Shown one piece after another: positions 7,945 through 16,039 of a stretch of DNA of 64,000 bases (position 1 is its first letter; the number at the start of each line of letters is the position of its first letter). The DNA is from Enterobacter hormaechei subsp. xiangfangensis (GTDB lineage: Bacteria; Pseudomonadota; Gammaproteobacteria; Enterobacterales; Enterobacteriaceae). The position numbers and the translations under genes were made by a program. The stretch covers positions 558,001 through 622,000 of the forward strand of contig NZ_CP017183.1 in NCBI RefSeq assembly GCF_001729785.1, read 5' to 3'. A model generated the notes under the pieces. That model searched no databases and was not told the DNA's origin. It was given only the letters and a program-made list of their open reading frames with translations.

Positions 7945-8270
7945 AGAATATTGAGCAGCGCATCTACGCCTTAGTCAGACGCTATAACGGCGTTTATCTA
8001 ATGAATAACGAAGAGAAGCAAAAATTACTGAATGCAAAAACTGATTTGGATACTGACATGCAGCTTGATGTCACTGAAGCAGAAGATTTGATGGACGAGT
8101 TTTTTAAAGAATTTAATGTTGATAGAGGGAATTTTAACATAAACACCTACTATCCTGATGAGCCTTTTTCATGGAATCCATTCAAAAAATTCCCAGTGGT
8201 GATGGTTCCAGATTTCACTATTGGAATGCTTATCGAATCCGCAAAAGCGGGTAAATGGTTATACGACTAA
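7938..8270 (+). CDS. DUF1493 family protein, putative immunity partner
   Basis: 110 residues starting at ATG 7938 inside the end of the upstream gene. Family signature: DMQLDVTEAEDLMDEFFKEF, then FNVDRGNFNINTYYP and a C-terminal PDFTIGMLIESAKAGKWLYD. It is small, acidic and soluble, with an acyl-carrier-like helical pattern but no phosphopantetheine serine motif that I can see. The overlap with the preceding gene and nearness to hcp fit an immunity gene; DUF1493 itself has no established function that I know. Confidence 0.75.
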   Translation: MVENIEQRIYALVRRYNGVYLMNNEEKQKLLNAKTDLDTDMQLDVTEAEDLMDEFFKEFNVDRGNFNINTYYPDEPFSWNPFKKFPVVMVPDFTIGMLIESAKAGKWLYD

Positions 8271-8288
8271 AATGCAAGGAGCAATAGA

Positions 8289-8786
8289 ATGGCCGTACCT
8301 GTACATCTTTTTTTAACTAATGACGGCGGCACAATGATTTGTGGTTCTTGTGACGTTGCACAAAGGGAAGGAAGTATTGAGCTAAGAGGATTACAACATA
8401 ACCTTAGCCTACCAACAGACTCGGCAACGGGCAAGGTCACCGGCACTCGCCAACATTCGCCGTTTCAGTTTACCAAGGAACTGGATAGCTCTTCGCCCTA
8501 TCTGTTCAAAGCGGCAGCAACGGGTCAGACCCTTAAAACGGCAGAATTCAGGTTTTACCATATTAACTATTCCGGGCAAGAGGAGGAGTATTACCGAATC
8601 ACGCTCGAGAACGTTAAGGTCATTTCTGTGAGTCCAGTAATGTACGACACCCGAGGCTGTCCGGGGACGGGGCATATGGAGGAAGTGGCGTTTAATTATG
8701 AGAAGATTACCCATTTGTACAAGGACGGTAACTTGTTAGCGCACGACGCGTGGAACGAACGTCCAACATCAGGTTCCGCTGCTTGA
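8289..8786 (+). CDS. hcp: Hcp-family type VI secretion tube protein, orphan
   Basis: 165 residues, start ATG 8289 behind AAGGAG. Hcp hallmarks: an opening strand MAVPVHLFLTNDGG, a middle TGTRQHSPFQFTKELDSSSP with partners, and GQEEEYYRITLENVKVISV followed by the MEEVAFNYEKITH signature. Length is normal for Hcp and there is no C-terminal toxin extension. Hcp forms the hexameric inner tube of the T6SS and can carry small effectors in its lumen. No other T6SS structural gene is in the window, so this is an orphan hcp that presumably serves a system elsewhere and carries the upstream cargo. Confidence 0.9.
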   Translation: MAVPVHLFLTNDGGTMICGSCDVAQREGSIELRGLQHNLSLPTDSATGKVTGTRQHSPFQFTKELDSSSPYLFKAAATGQTLKTAEFRFYHINYSGQEEEYYRITLENVKVISVSPVMYDTRGCPGTGHMEEVAFNYEKITHLYKDGNLLAHDAWNERPTSGSAA

Positions 8787-8800
8787 TTCTATCTTGAACT

Positions 8801-8829
8801 TGCCCGCCAGCGTTTCGTTTGTGCGGGCA
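8801..8829. terminator. Terminator between hcp and the convergent membrane gene
   Basis: TGCCCGC and GCGGGCA pair around a 15-nt loop between two convergent genes. No strong U-run follows on either strand. Confidence 0.55.
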
Positions 8830-8836
8830 GAGAATA

Positions 8837-9184
8837 TCATTCTTTATTCCTTTTCGTAAATGATGGCCGAAACATCATAAAAATAACCCACGCAAACATG
8901 CCAATAATCTTCATAGGCCAGGGTTCAAACACATCCAGACACACAATTGCGCCAATCACTAATAGCGGACCTTCTATCAGTTCAGCTATCCTCCCTAAAA
9001 TATGTAACTTATGAGGCAGTGCCCGATTAAGTAATGTCGCAATAAGTTGTGCACTTCCTAATATGATTGTTATTGCGATTGTACGGTCCTCCCAGTTATC
9101 AAAACTAACCAAAGAAATGAGGCATGTAGCCAGTACATAACCACAGAATAATATATTCAGCATGTAAATAATAAACTTGCCCAT
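8837..9184 (-). CDS. Small four-helix inner membrane protein, unknown
   Basis: 115 residues with hydrophobic stretches near 4-26, 35-53, 66-84 and 87-106 and a short basic tail (RPSFTKRNKE), so probably four membrane segments with a cytoplasmic C-terminus. I do not recognise the family. It stands alone, convergent with hcp across a shared hairpin, in a slightly AT-rich patch. ATG 9184 is the only start giving a full first helix; the ribosome site upstream is weak. Bases 9185-9358 hold no other gene that I can support. Confidence 0.55.
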   Translation of the reverse strand: MGKFIIYMLNILFCGYVLATCLISLVSFDNWEDRTIAITIILGSAQLIATLLNRALPHKLHILGRIAELIEGPLLVIGAIVCLDVFEPWPMKIIGMFAWVIFMMFRPSFTKRNKE

Positions 9185-9358
9185 AGCATTTGCCGAGACG
9201 GTTAAAAAATAAAAAGTCTATGAATATAGCGCTCTTAACAGAATGACAAACAACAATGGCTAATAATGTATTTAAGAATTTTTGCGCCTTGCTTATTTCC
9301 GCAATAATCAAGTTAGCGGCTTCATGCTAATCCCCCGCACTCCACCGCTAAACCTGCT

Positions 9359-10363
9359 TTAACTAAACACCGGCACCCCCAGCCCAACCTTCACCTCCCT
9401 CAGCGTCTCCAGCGTCACCCCTTGCGCCCGTTCGGTCCCGCGCTTCAGCATCGCCATCAGCTCCCCCTTATCCCGCATATACATCGCCCTCCGCTCCCGC
9501 ATCGGCGCAATCAGCTCCTGCAAACAACCCTCCAGTTCGTTCTTACACGCCCGGTCTCCCAGCCCACCCGCCTGATAGTGCGCCTTCATTGCCGCCACTT
9601 TGGCCTTGTCCGGATGAAACGCATCGAGATACGTAAACACCACGTTCCCCTCAATCTCCCCCGGGTCGCTCACCTTCAGGTGGTTCGGGTCGGTGTACAT
9701 GGCGCTTACCGCGCGATGAATGGTCTCTTCGCTGGCCGAAAGGTGCAGCGTGTTGCCCAGCGATTTCGACATCTTGGCGCTGCCGTCGATGCCGGGCAGG
9801 CGGCTGGTGTCGCTCAGCATCGCCTTGCAGTGGCGCAGTACCGGGGCGGGCAGCAGGTTGTTCATCTTGTGCACAATCTCGTTGGTCTGCTCAATCATAG
9901 GCAGCTGGTCGTCGCCGACCGGCACGCACTCGGCCTTGAACGCGGTGATGTCCGCCGCCTGGCTGATGGGGTAGGCCATAAACCCGACCGGCAGCGAGCG
10001 GGCAAAGCCCTTCTGCGCAATCTCGTTTTTCACCGTCGGGTTACGCTCCACGCGGGCGACGGTGACGATGTTCATGTACAGCATCGTCAGCTCGGCGAGG
10101 GCGGGCAGGGCGGACTGCAGGCAGATGGTAGTCAGGTTCGGGTCGATGCCGGCGGCGAGGTAGTCGGCCAGCACTTCGGGGATGTTGTCGCGAATTTTTT
10201 GCGGGTTGCTGCCGTTGTCGGTCAGGCCCTGCAGGTCGGCAATCAGCACAAACTGGTTGTGCGTGTGCTGGAGCGCCACGCGCTGGCGCAGCGATCCGAC
10301 GAAATGGCCAAGGTGCAGCGGGCCGGTTGGACGATCGCCGGTGAGGATGGTGGGTGCGTTCAT
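9359..10363 (-). CDS. Tryptophanyl-tRNA synthetase, second (TrpS2-type)
   Basis: 334 residues, class Ic synthetase that charges tRNA-Trp. The HIGH-equivalent is GPLHLGH at residues 14-20 and the KMSKS loop is AKMSKSLGN near residue 200. GDDQ (substrate pocket) and a C-terminal anticodon-binding helical part are present. Start ATG 10363 has AAGGAGT seven bases upstream. The housekeeping enterobacterial trpS lies with dam/gph/rpe, not beside fosA, so this is most likely an additional synthetase. Upstream lies a tryptophan attenuator with a WW leader peptide, implying that expression rises when charged tRNA-Trp runs low. Auxiliary TrpRS enzymes can confer indolmycin resistance (family knowledge); not testable here. 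Confidence 0.9.
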   Translation of the reverse strand: MNAPTILTGDRPTGPLHLGHFVGSLRQRVALQHTHNQFVLIADLQGLTDNGSNPQKIRDNIPEVLADYLAAGIDPNLTTICLQSALPALAELTMLYMNIVTVARVERNPTVKNEIAQKGFARSLPVGFMAYPISQAADITAFKAECVPVGDDQLPMIEQTNEIVHKMNNLLPAPVLRHCKAMLSDTSRLPGIDGSAKMSKSLGNTLHLSASEETIHRAVSAMYTDPNHLKVSDPGEIEGNVVFTYLDAFHPDKAKVAAMKAHYQAGGLGDRACKNELEGCLQELIAPMRERRAMYMRDKGELMAMLKRGTERAQGVTLETLREVKVGLGVPVFS

Positions 10364-10411
10364 AAAGACTCCTTAATGTGCAATTGCCGAAAGGGGTCTT
10401 AGATGTGTGAA

Positions 10412-10517
10412 AGCCGCCTTTCGGCGGCTATCTGAAAATGGGGAAAACTACTCCGTGCCGCCTTTAAGAAGGCAGCCACCAGCGGTTTACGGTGAGCACG
10501 GCGTGGTTTATGTTCAT
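10412..10517 (-). promoter_or_regulatory. Tryptophan transcription attenuator upstream of trpS2
   Basis: All parts of a trp-type attenuator occur in order on the minus strand. A 17-residue leader (10517-10464) has tandem Trp codons at 10481-10476. Segment 1 GCTGCC (10476-10471) overlaps the Trp codons. Segment 2 GGCGGC (10462-10457) can pair with segment 1 or with segment 3. Segment 3 AGCCGCC (10429-10423) and segment 4 GGCGGCT (10418-10412) form a 7-bp GAAA-looped terminator. Ribosome stalling at Trp would free segment 2 to pair with 3 and prevent termination. The U-run after segment 4 is weak (TTTCACACATCT), the only doubtful part. Confidence 0.8.
10464..10517 (-). CDS. Tryptophan-rich leader peptide for trpS2
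   Basis: The 17-residue frame [17 protein letters not shown] begins at ATG 10517 and ends at TAA 10466-10464, 100 nt before the trpS2 start. Residues 13-14 are consecutive Trp, a codon rarely paired by chance, and the ending RWWLPS resembles TrpL (GWWRTS). The stop falls in the loop between segments 1 and 2, as required for attenuation. A purine-rich AAAGAG immediately precedes the ATG, so the ribosome site is close but not ideal. It probably acts only as a ribosome sensor. Confidence 0.75.
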   Translation of the reverse strand: MNINHAVLTVNRWWLPS

Positions 10518-10562
10518 CTCTTTACCGTATCACGTCCGGCGCGAAAAACAAAAGGGCACGTC

Positions 10563-10988
10563 ATGCTGCAATCACTCAACCATCTGACCCTCGCGGTCAG
10601 CGACCTGCAAAAAAGCGTCACCTTCTGGCACGAACTGCTGGGGCTAGAGCTGCACGCCCGCTGGAATACCGGGGCCTATCTCACCTGCGGCGAACTGTGG
10701 GTCTGCCTGTCGTACGACGAGGCGCGCCGGTACGTGCCGCCGCAGGAGAGCGACTACACCCACTACGCATTTACCGTGGCGGAAGAAGATTTTGAACCGT
10801 TCTCGCACAGGCTGGAGCAGGCGGGCGTCACCGTCTGGAAGCAGAACAAAAGCGAGGGGGCGTCGTTCTATTTTCTCGACCCGGACGGGCACAAGCTGGA
10901 GCTGCACGTGGGCAGCCTCGCCGCGCGGCTGGCGGCGTGTCGCGAGAAGCCCTATTCGGGCATGGTGTTTGCCTCAGACGAGGCTTGA
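10563..10988 (+). CDS. fosA: Fosfomycin glutathione transferase FosA2-like
   Basis: 141 residues, the exact size of chromosomal FosA2 of the Enterobacter cloacae complex, which it closely resembles from memory. It is a glyoxalase/VOC-fold metalloenzyme that opens the fosfomycin epoxide with glutathione. Mn ligands are H7, H67 and E113; the K+ loop lies in [20 protein letters not shown]. Start ATG 10563 is chosen because the protein begins [12 protein letters not shown] like the family; earlier in-frame codons run through the divergent trpS2 leader. The 3' end overlaps the convergent lacI-type gene by 15 bp. Single-gene transcription is likely. Confidence 0.95.
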   Translation: MLQSLNHLTLAVSDLQKSVTFWHELLGLELHARWNTGAYLTCGELWVCLSYDEARRYVPPQESDYTHYAFTVAEEDFEPFSHRLEQAGVTVWKQNKSEGASFYFLDPDGHKLELHVGSLAARLAACREKPYSGMVFASDEA

Positions 10989-11981
10989 GGCGCGTACCTT
11001 CAGCCTGCCCGCCAGCGTCACGTGCGTGGCGGCATCTTCCTGATTGCACAGGTACTCCACCGCCAGCCGTCCCAGCTCGCTGTAGGGCAGCTGGATACTG
11101 GTCAGCGGCGGGGTGAGCTGCTCGGAAATCTTCTGGTCGTCGTAGCCCGCCAGCAGCATGTCCTGCGGGATGCGCACGCCGTTCACCGCCAGCGCCTGAT
11201 AGCAGCCAATCGCCAGCCAGTCGCTGGCGCAGAAGATGGCGTCCGGGCGCTCGGCCAGTTCCAGCAGGGAGGTGGTGGCGGTAAAGGACTCGCTGAACTG
11301 CCAGTTGGTCTGGCGCACCAGACCGTCGTCGCACGCGAGTCCGGCCTGCTGCAGCGCGGCCTGGTAGCCCGCCAGACGCTGGCGCGAGGCTTCCATCCAG
11401 CTCTCGCCGGTGATGTGGGCGATGCGCGTGGCCCCGCAGGCGATGAGGTGTTTCGTCACCTGGAAGGCGTTGGCGTAGTCGTCCGGGATAAACGACGGCA
11501 GCAGCGGCGAGCCGGGGTCGCGCTGGTTGAGCAGCACCAGCGGGATGCGGGTGCAGTCCTGGAAGGCCGTCATGTCGACCAGCGTGGTGACCGGTGAGGC
11601 GAGGACAATCCCGATGCAGTTGCGCTTCTCCAGCTGGCGGATGATGTTCAGCGCCAGCTCGATGTCGTCGCCGTAGTCGTAGACGGTGAGCAGAGTCTCG
11701 TTGCGCCACGCCGCTTCCCGCGCCTGGCTGATGGCGTCGATAAACGGGTCAAAGCTCTGCATGGAACTGACCAGCAGGGCGATCTCTTCCTGGTTGCGCG
11801 GGGCGTGAACGGCGGGGAGGCGGTCGTAGCCGAGCTCGGTAGCGACGCCGATGACCCGCTGGCGGGTGTCGTCGCTGAGCTTGATGTTGCGGGACTGGTT
11901 AAGCACCAGCGATACCGTCGCCTGCGACACCCCTGCCGCCCGCGCAATATCGTTCATCGTCACTTTCGTTTTTCGCTTCAT
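10974..11981 (-). CDS. LacI-family transcriptional regulator
   Basis: 335 residues. An N-terminal LacI helix-turn-helix ([22 protein letters not shown], residues 8-29, described in part here) and hinge helix are followed by a periplasmic-binding-type effector domain, with [16 protein letters not shown] and LAGYDD near the end. It is divergent from a glycoside hydrolase and sugar symporter operon, and by position is most likely the local repressor responding to the imported sugar. Its C-terminus overlaps the fosA 3' end by 15 bp. Length and domain order are normal. Confidence 0.9.
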   Translation of the reverse strand: MKRKTKVTMNDIARAAGVSQATVSLVLNQSRNIKLSDDTRQRVIGVATELGYDRLPAVHAPRNQEEIALLVSSMQSFDPFIDAISQAREAAWRNETLLTVYDYGDDIELALNIIRQLEKRNCIGIVLASPVTTLVDMTAFQDCTRIPLVLLNQRDPGSPLLPSFIPDDYANAFQVTKHLIACGATRIAHITGESWMEASRQRLAGYQAALQQAGLACDDGLVRQTNWQFSESFTATTSLLELAERPDAIFCASDWLAIGCYQALAVNGVRIPQDMLLAGYDDQKISEQLTPPLTSIQLPYSELGRLAVEYLCNQEDAATHVTLAGRLKVRASSLV

Positions 11982-12166
11982 CCGTCCTCTCCCTTTCGCG
12001 AATTCGCATCATACCCTAACCGCACGCTTCCGCGCCGTCGATCACGTTTCTCAATCATCGAAGCGTGAACTTTGTGAGGGACATCGCTTTTCTAAACGCC
12101 GTGATTTGCGCATTTATCCTGCAACTAATATTTATTAGCTAAATATTATCAGTAAGAGGACGCGTA
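11982..12166. promoter_or_regulatory. Divergent control region with 21-bp palindrome
   Basis: The 185-bp gap between the regulator and the hydrolase holds an exact inverted repeat at 12127-12147 (AATATTTA-TTAGC-TAAATATT) close to the hydrolase start, and an imperfect ACGTTTC / GAAGCGT repeat near 12042-12066. Either could be the LacI-type operator; the first is AT-rich and sits where a -10 would be. Confidence 0.45.
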
Positions 12167-13255
12167 ATGAAAGAGCAGTGGAGCAGGGAGCAGGCACAGG
12201 CGTGGTATCAGCAGAAGGGCTGGCTGTGCGGGTTTAACTATCTGCCGTCGACGGCGGTGAACTGGACCGATATCTGGCAGGAAGAGACCTTCGATGCCGC
12301 AACCATCGAGCGTGAGCTGGGCTGGGCGGCGGAGGCGGGCTATAACACCCTGCGCATTAATCTGCCGTTTATCGTCTGGGAGCACGACCGCGACGGGCTG
12401 ATGGCGCGCATCGACAGCTTTTTGACGATTGCCGACGGTCGCGGCTTCAGCACCATGCTGACCCTGATGGACGACTGCGGCTTCTCCGGCGACGAGCCGT
12501 ACCTCGGCCCGCAAAAGCCGCCGGTACCGGGCAAGCACAACAGTCAGGCGGCGGCGAGCCCGGGGCGCGGCAAGGTGTGCGATCCCGACTGCTGGCCGCA
12601 GATTGAGCGCTATATCCGCGACGTCGTCCGCCAGTTCCGCGACGATAAGCGCGTGCTGCTGTGGGATCTCTACAACGAGCCGGGCAACCGCGGCATTTTC
12701 GCGACGGGCACGCAGGAGGTGCAGTACGACGCGAAGCTGGAGACCTGCGCGCACGAGTTGATGAAGCTGGCGTTCCAGTGGGTGCGTGAAGAAGACCCAA
12801 CCCAGCCGCTCACCGTCTGCGCGTGGCGTCTGCCACCGGAAGAGGAGGGCGAGACGTTCTTCCGGCATCCGCTGGACCAGACCGCACTGGCACTCTCGGA
12901 CGTGGTGAGCTTCCACGCTTACACCCATACTGGCCGCATGACGGCGATTATTCAGCAGCTGCAACAGCTCGGTCGCCCGCTGTTCTGCACCGAATGGCTG
13001 GCGCGCCACGTGGGCAGCACCATCGAAGAGCAGCTTCCGCTGATGTACGCGGCGAAGGTCGCGCCATACCAGTGGGGGCTGGTGCGTGGCAAAACCCAGA
13101 CGTGGCTGCCGTGGCCGGTGGTGATGAAGGAGTCCACGGACTACTGCCGCCTCTGGTTCCACGACGTGTTCGAGGAGAACGGCATTCCGTTCTCGCGCCG
13201 TGAAATCGCCCTGATGCAGCAGCTGCGCAAGATCGCCCCGCAGGCGCAGGACTAA
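12167..13255 (+). CDS. Cellulase/xylanase-like glycoside hydrolase (GH5/clan A type)
   Basis: 362 residues with no signal peptide, so cytoplasmic. It reads as a (beta/alpha)8 glycosidase: a [11 protein letters not shown] strand, the acid/base Glu in WDLYNEPGN, and a candidate nucleophile Glu in FCTEWLARH near the C-terminus. The E-to-E spacing fits clan GH-A. The substrate is not evident; with a partner sodium:sugar symporter it likely splits an imported glycoside. The start ATG 12167 follows AAGAGGA. It is the first gene of the operon, 50 bp upstream of the transporter, with a strong hairpin between. Confidence 0.8.
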   Translation: MKEQWSREQAQAWYQQKGWLCGFNYLPSTAVNWTDIWQEETFDAATIERELGWAAEAGYNTLRINLPFIVWEHDRDGLMARIDSFLTIADGRGFSTMLTLMDDCGFSGDEPYLGPQKPPVPGKHNSQAAASPGRGKVCDPDCWPQIERYIRDVVRQFRDDKRVLLWDLYNEPGNRGIFATGTQEVQYDAKLETCAHELMKLAFQWVREEDPTQPLTVCAWRLPPEEEGETFFRHPLDQTALALSDVVSFHAYTHTGRMTAIIQQLQQLGRPLFCTEWLARHVGSTIEEQLPLMYAAKVAPYQWGLVRGKTQTWLPWPVVMKESTDYCRLWFHDVFEENGIPFSRREIALMQQLRKIAPQAQD

Positions 13256-13264
13256 TAATATCGA

Positions 13265-13284
13265 CCCGGCGGCCGACCGCCGGG
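13265..13284 (+). other. Intercistronic hairpin
   Basis: CCCGGCGG-CCGA-CCGCCGGG, an 8-bp GC stem with tetraloop and no U-run, lies between hydrolase and transporter. More likely mRNA processing or stability than termination. Confidence 0.5.
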
Positions 13285-13305
13285 CAACCAGGCAGGCATA
13301 TAACA

Positions 13306-14700
13306 ATGGCAATGACAATGAAAATACCGTCTCGCGAGCTGTGGTCTTATTTTGGCTATGGTTTAGGTCAGTGTTTTAGCTTTGGTTTAGTGGGTTCGTT
13401 TATTAACTATTTTTACACCGACGTGCTGGGGATCTCGGCGCTGGCGGCCAGTACCATCTTCCTGATTGCCCGCGCGTGGGACGCGGTTCACGATCCGCTG
13501 TTTGCCAGCATTATGGATACCATTAACAGCCGGTTCGGCAAGTTTCGCCACTTTTTGCTGATCGCCCCGCTGCTGATTACCGGCGTCACGCTGCTGTCGT
13601 TCTATAAAATCGAAGCGGATATGACCACCAAAATCCTCTACGCCGGTGTGACGTATATCCTGTGGGGAACGCTGTACGCCATCTCCGATATCCCGTTCTG
13701 GTCGATGTCGTCTGTGATGACCAACGACTCCGCCCAGCGCACCCGCGCGGTGACGGCGGCGATGCTCGGGGTGAACGCGGGGATTGCCTGCGCCAACATC
13801 TTCTTCCCGAAGCTGGCGGCGTTCTTCGCCCAGTACAGCAGCGATAAAGGCTACTTTATGGCGGCGCTGGTGATGATGCTGGTGGGCCTGCCGCTGATGC
13901 TCAACGGCTTTATGCAGATCAAAGAGCGCGTGCCGCCGAGCCCGGAAAAGGTGACCATTCGCGACACCTTCCACAACCTGCGCCAGAACAAGCCGCTGTT
14001 TATCGTCCTGCTGTCGTTCTTCTTCTGCGTGTTCCACAACGTGGCGGGCGGTCTGTACATCTACTTCTTTATCAACAATCTGGGCGACGGCAGCCTGCAG
14101 ATGGCGATTGGCGTGATGGGGATCGTGGCGGCGGTGCTGTGCCTGGTCGCGCCGATGCTGACGCGCCGAATCCAGAAGCGGAAGCTGTTTATGATCCTCT
14201 GCGGGCTGGACGTGGCGGTGCGCGTGGTGATGTGGTTTGTCGGGTATCAGCAAGTGACGATGCTGTTTATTCTGCTCGGCCTGAGCACGCTGTTCGTGAT
14301 GATGACCAACATCCTCACCTCGTCGATGATTGCCGACACCATCGAGTACGCGGAGTACCACACTAACAAGCGCTGCGCGGCGATCACTTTCTCCGGGCAG
14401 ACCTTCACCGGCAAGATGTCGGTGGCGGTAGGCGGCGGGTTAATCGGCGTGTTTCTGACGATGATCGACTATGTGCCGCAGGCGCAGGCCCAGAGCGATA
14501 GCGTGCTGGCGGGGCTGTTCTTCGGCATTTGTTTGTTACCGGCGATAGGCTCGCTGATCCGCATGGGCTTTATGTCGCGCTTTACCTTTACCGAGGAGAA
14601 GCATGCGGAAGTGTGTCGGCTGCTGGCGGAGCGCAGGCGGGGGAGCGAGCAGAATGGCATCGTGGATGAGGCGTTGACCCGCCCGGTATCGGTCAATTAA
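13306..14700 (+). CDS. GPH-family glycoside:cation symporter
   Basis: 464 residues with about 12 membrane segments, belonging to the MelB/GPH (glycoside-pentoside-hexuronide) group. Evidence: an N-terminal YFGYGLGQCFSFGLVGSF, RAWDAVHDPLFASIMD (the conserved Asp-rich segment that in MelB binds cation), and SSVMTNDSAQRTRAV between helices 4 and 5. It imports a sugar or glycoside with Na+ or H+. The gene follows the hydrolase and ends in a strong terminator at 14708-14730. A hydrolase-symporter pair under a LacI regulator is a typical catabolic unit; the substrate is not readable. Confidence 0.9.
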   Translation: MAMTMKIPSRELWSYFGYGLGQCFSFGLVGSFINYFYTDVLGISALAASTIFLIARAWDAVHDPLFASIMDTINSRFGKFRHFLLIAPLLITGVTLLSFYKIEADMTTKILYAGVTYILWGTLYAISDIPFWSMSSVMTNDSAQRTRAVTAAMLGVNAGIACANIFFPKLAAFFAQYSSDKGYFMAALVMMLVGLPLMLNGFMQIKERVPPSPEKVTIRDTFHNLRQNKPLFIVLLSFFFCVFHNVAGGLYIYFFINNLGDGSLQMAIGVMGIVAAVLCLVAPMLTRRIQKRKLFMILCGLDVAVRVVMWFVGYQQVTMLFILLGLSTLFVMMTNILTSSMIADTIEYAEYHTNKRCAAITFSGQTFTGKMSVAVGGGLIGVFLTMIDYVPQAQAQSDSVLAGLFFGICLLPAIGSLIRMGFMSRFTFTEEKHAEVCRLLAERRRGSEQNGIVDEALTRPVSVN

Positions 14701-14707
14701 TCGCTTC

Positions 14708-14730
14708 AGACGCCTGCTTTGCAGGCGTCT
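14708..14730. terminator. Bidirectional terminator
   Basis: AGACGCCTGC-TTT-GCAGGCGTCT, a 10-bp perfect stem between the convergent symporter and mcrC genes. Confidence 0.85.
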
Positions 14731-14734
14731 GCTT

Positions 14735-16039
14735 CTAATTCCGCAGCTTCAGGGACTCGGGGAGGTGGAGTATTGAGCTCTGAATACTGGTTCCGATGGT
14801 AAAAGGGACGATCCACAAACGTAGCGCATGGCTGTCCGGCTTATGAAGTTCGAAGGGATGGGGAAGCGCATCGCTAAAACCGTCATGCTGCGGGTAGATC
14901 AGGATCATATCGCCGCGGCTATCGAGATATTTCGTTCCGTAGGCCAGCATCTGGTAAAGATCGCTTTGCGAAATGTTAAAGCCAGGTTTATGAGGCTTAA
15001 TCTTTTTCCATTTCGTATCGCAAATAATTGAAGAATGTTTCGACGTGTCATACGGGCGAAGCCAGATATCCGGCTTGAGTCTAAACATATACCTGGTGTG
15101 ATATCGAGCCAGAGTGTGTGTTTTTGCTTGGGTATCAATTTGGTAACGTTGATGATGATGATGCCTCATCCACGCCGCAACAAAGGATTCAAATACCGCT
15201 TCCATTGGAAAGAGCAGCGATATGGCATCAGCATGACCCTGCATACAAAGTGGTGACTCCCCGTGTAGGATCAATTTGGCCCACTCCAGCGCCTGTTCAT
15301 AGTGATGCATATGCCTGTCGAGGCGAACCAGATCGAACGCGTGTGCGGTATCAACAACGGGAGGAATACCTTCGAAGGCCGACTGCAAGGGGCGAAGCTG
15401 CTGGATGAGCTGAGGGTTGCGGGTCAGGCGCGAAACCGTATCGATGGCCGTTTTGAGAATGCGGTTCTCCGGTCGGTCAACACTGTACTCGTCATACTCC
15501 ACCTGAAAGCGATCCCGGCGAACGCTATTTGTCGACAGTTGTGCTGAAACCCGCAGTTTTCCCTTCATCCACGGTAGATTCTCCTGCTGGCGAAGGTAGT
15601 CACGCTTAAGACCCTGCTGCAGGACCGCCTGGACGCTCTGGATAAATTGATGAATAAAGATATCCATCAGCGGCATGCGCGAGGTTTTGATACTGGCGGA
15701 GGTTGTGGCGATGTGCCGGAAGGTTTTCAGCGTGCGCAGCATCATCATCAGCTGTTCGCGGGCGTTATCATGGCCGGTCTTTGGCAACACCTCGATGAAC
15801 GCTCCTCCCGGCAGCGCAATGACGCCGACATAGTTTTTCACCTGCAGCACCTTCACGCGCCCGACCGTTTTCAGCGTCAGCAGGCGCGCGTCGTATTCCG
15901 CATCGTCGTTCAGGCAGCATTGCTCCAGCCACGCAAAACAGGCCGGAGGAAGCTCCACTGCGTCCTTAACCCGGCCGCTGTCCTCTTTACTGACCAGATA
16001 ACCGTATTCAAAGGTGGACCATTGCCGCCGCCCGGTCAT
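14735..16039 (-). CDS. mcrC: McrC, nuclease subunit of McrBC type IV restriction
   Basis: 434 residues. The N-terminal part is the McrB-binding region (KVLQVKNYVGVIALPGG). The nuclease core near residues 325-350 carries LKPDIWL and IICDTKWKK, i.e. the D ... DxK pattern of a PD-(D/E)XK enzyme. McrC supplies the cutting activity to the McrB motor on modified DNA. Its ATG overlaps the mcrB stop in ATGA (4 bp), so it is coupled. It ends next to a bidirectional terminator. The length is longer than E. coli McrC (348), mainly through an inserted helical middle. Confidence 0.92.
   Translation of the reverse strand: MTGRRQWSTFEYGYLVSKEDSGRVKDAVELPPACFAWLEQCCLNDDAEYDARLLTLKTVGRVKVLQVKNYVGVIALPGGAFIEVLPKTGHDNAREQLMMMLRTLKTFRHIATTSASIKTSRMPLMDIFIHQFIQSVQAVLQQGLKRDYLRQQENLPWMKGKLRVSAQLSTNSVRRDRFQVEYDEYSVDRPENRILKTAIDTVSRLTRNPQLIQQLRPLQSAFEGIPPVVDTAHAFDLVRLDRHMHHYEQALEWAKLILHGESPLCMQGHADAISLLFPMEAVFESFVAAWMRHHHHQRYQIDTQAKTHTLARYHTRYMFRLKPDIWLRPYDTSKHSSIICDTKWKKIKPHKPGFNISQSDLYQMLAYGTKYLDSRGDMILIYPQHDGFSDALPHPFELHKPDSHALRLWIVPFTIGTSIQSSILHLPESLKLRN

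Noticed and set aside
7486..8786. Full type VI secretion cluster
   Set aside because: Only hcp and two small neighbours are present; no vgrG, tss or clpV genes in the window.
9105..9311. 68-codon minus-strand frame overlapping the small membrane protein gene
   Set aside because: Overlaps a better-supported gene and lacks a ribosome site.
9422..10402. 326-codon plus-strand frame opposite trpS2
   Set aside because: trpS2 on the minus strand has HIGH and KMSKS motifs; the opposite frame has none.
12149..13318. 389-codon minus-strand frame opposite the glycoside hydrolase
   Set aside because: Composition is that of an antisense frame, while the plus strand has clear catalytic motifs and a ribosome site.
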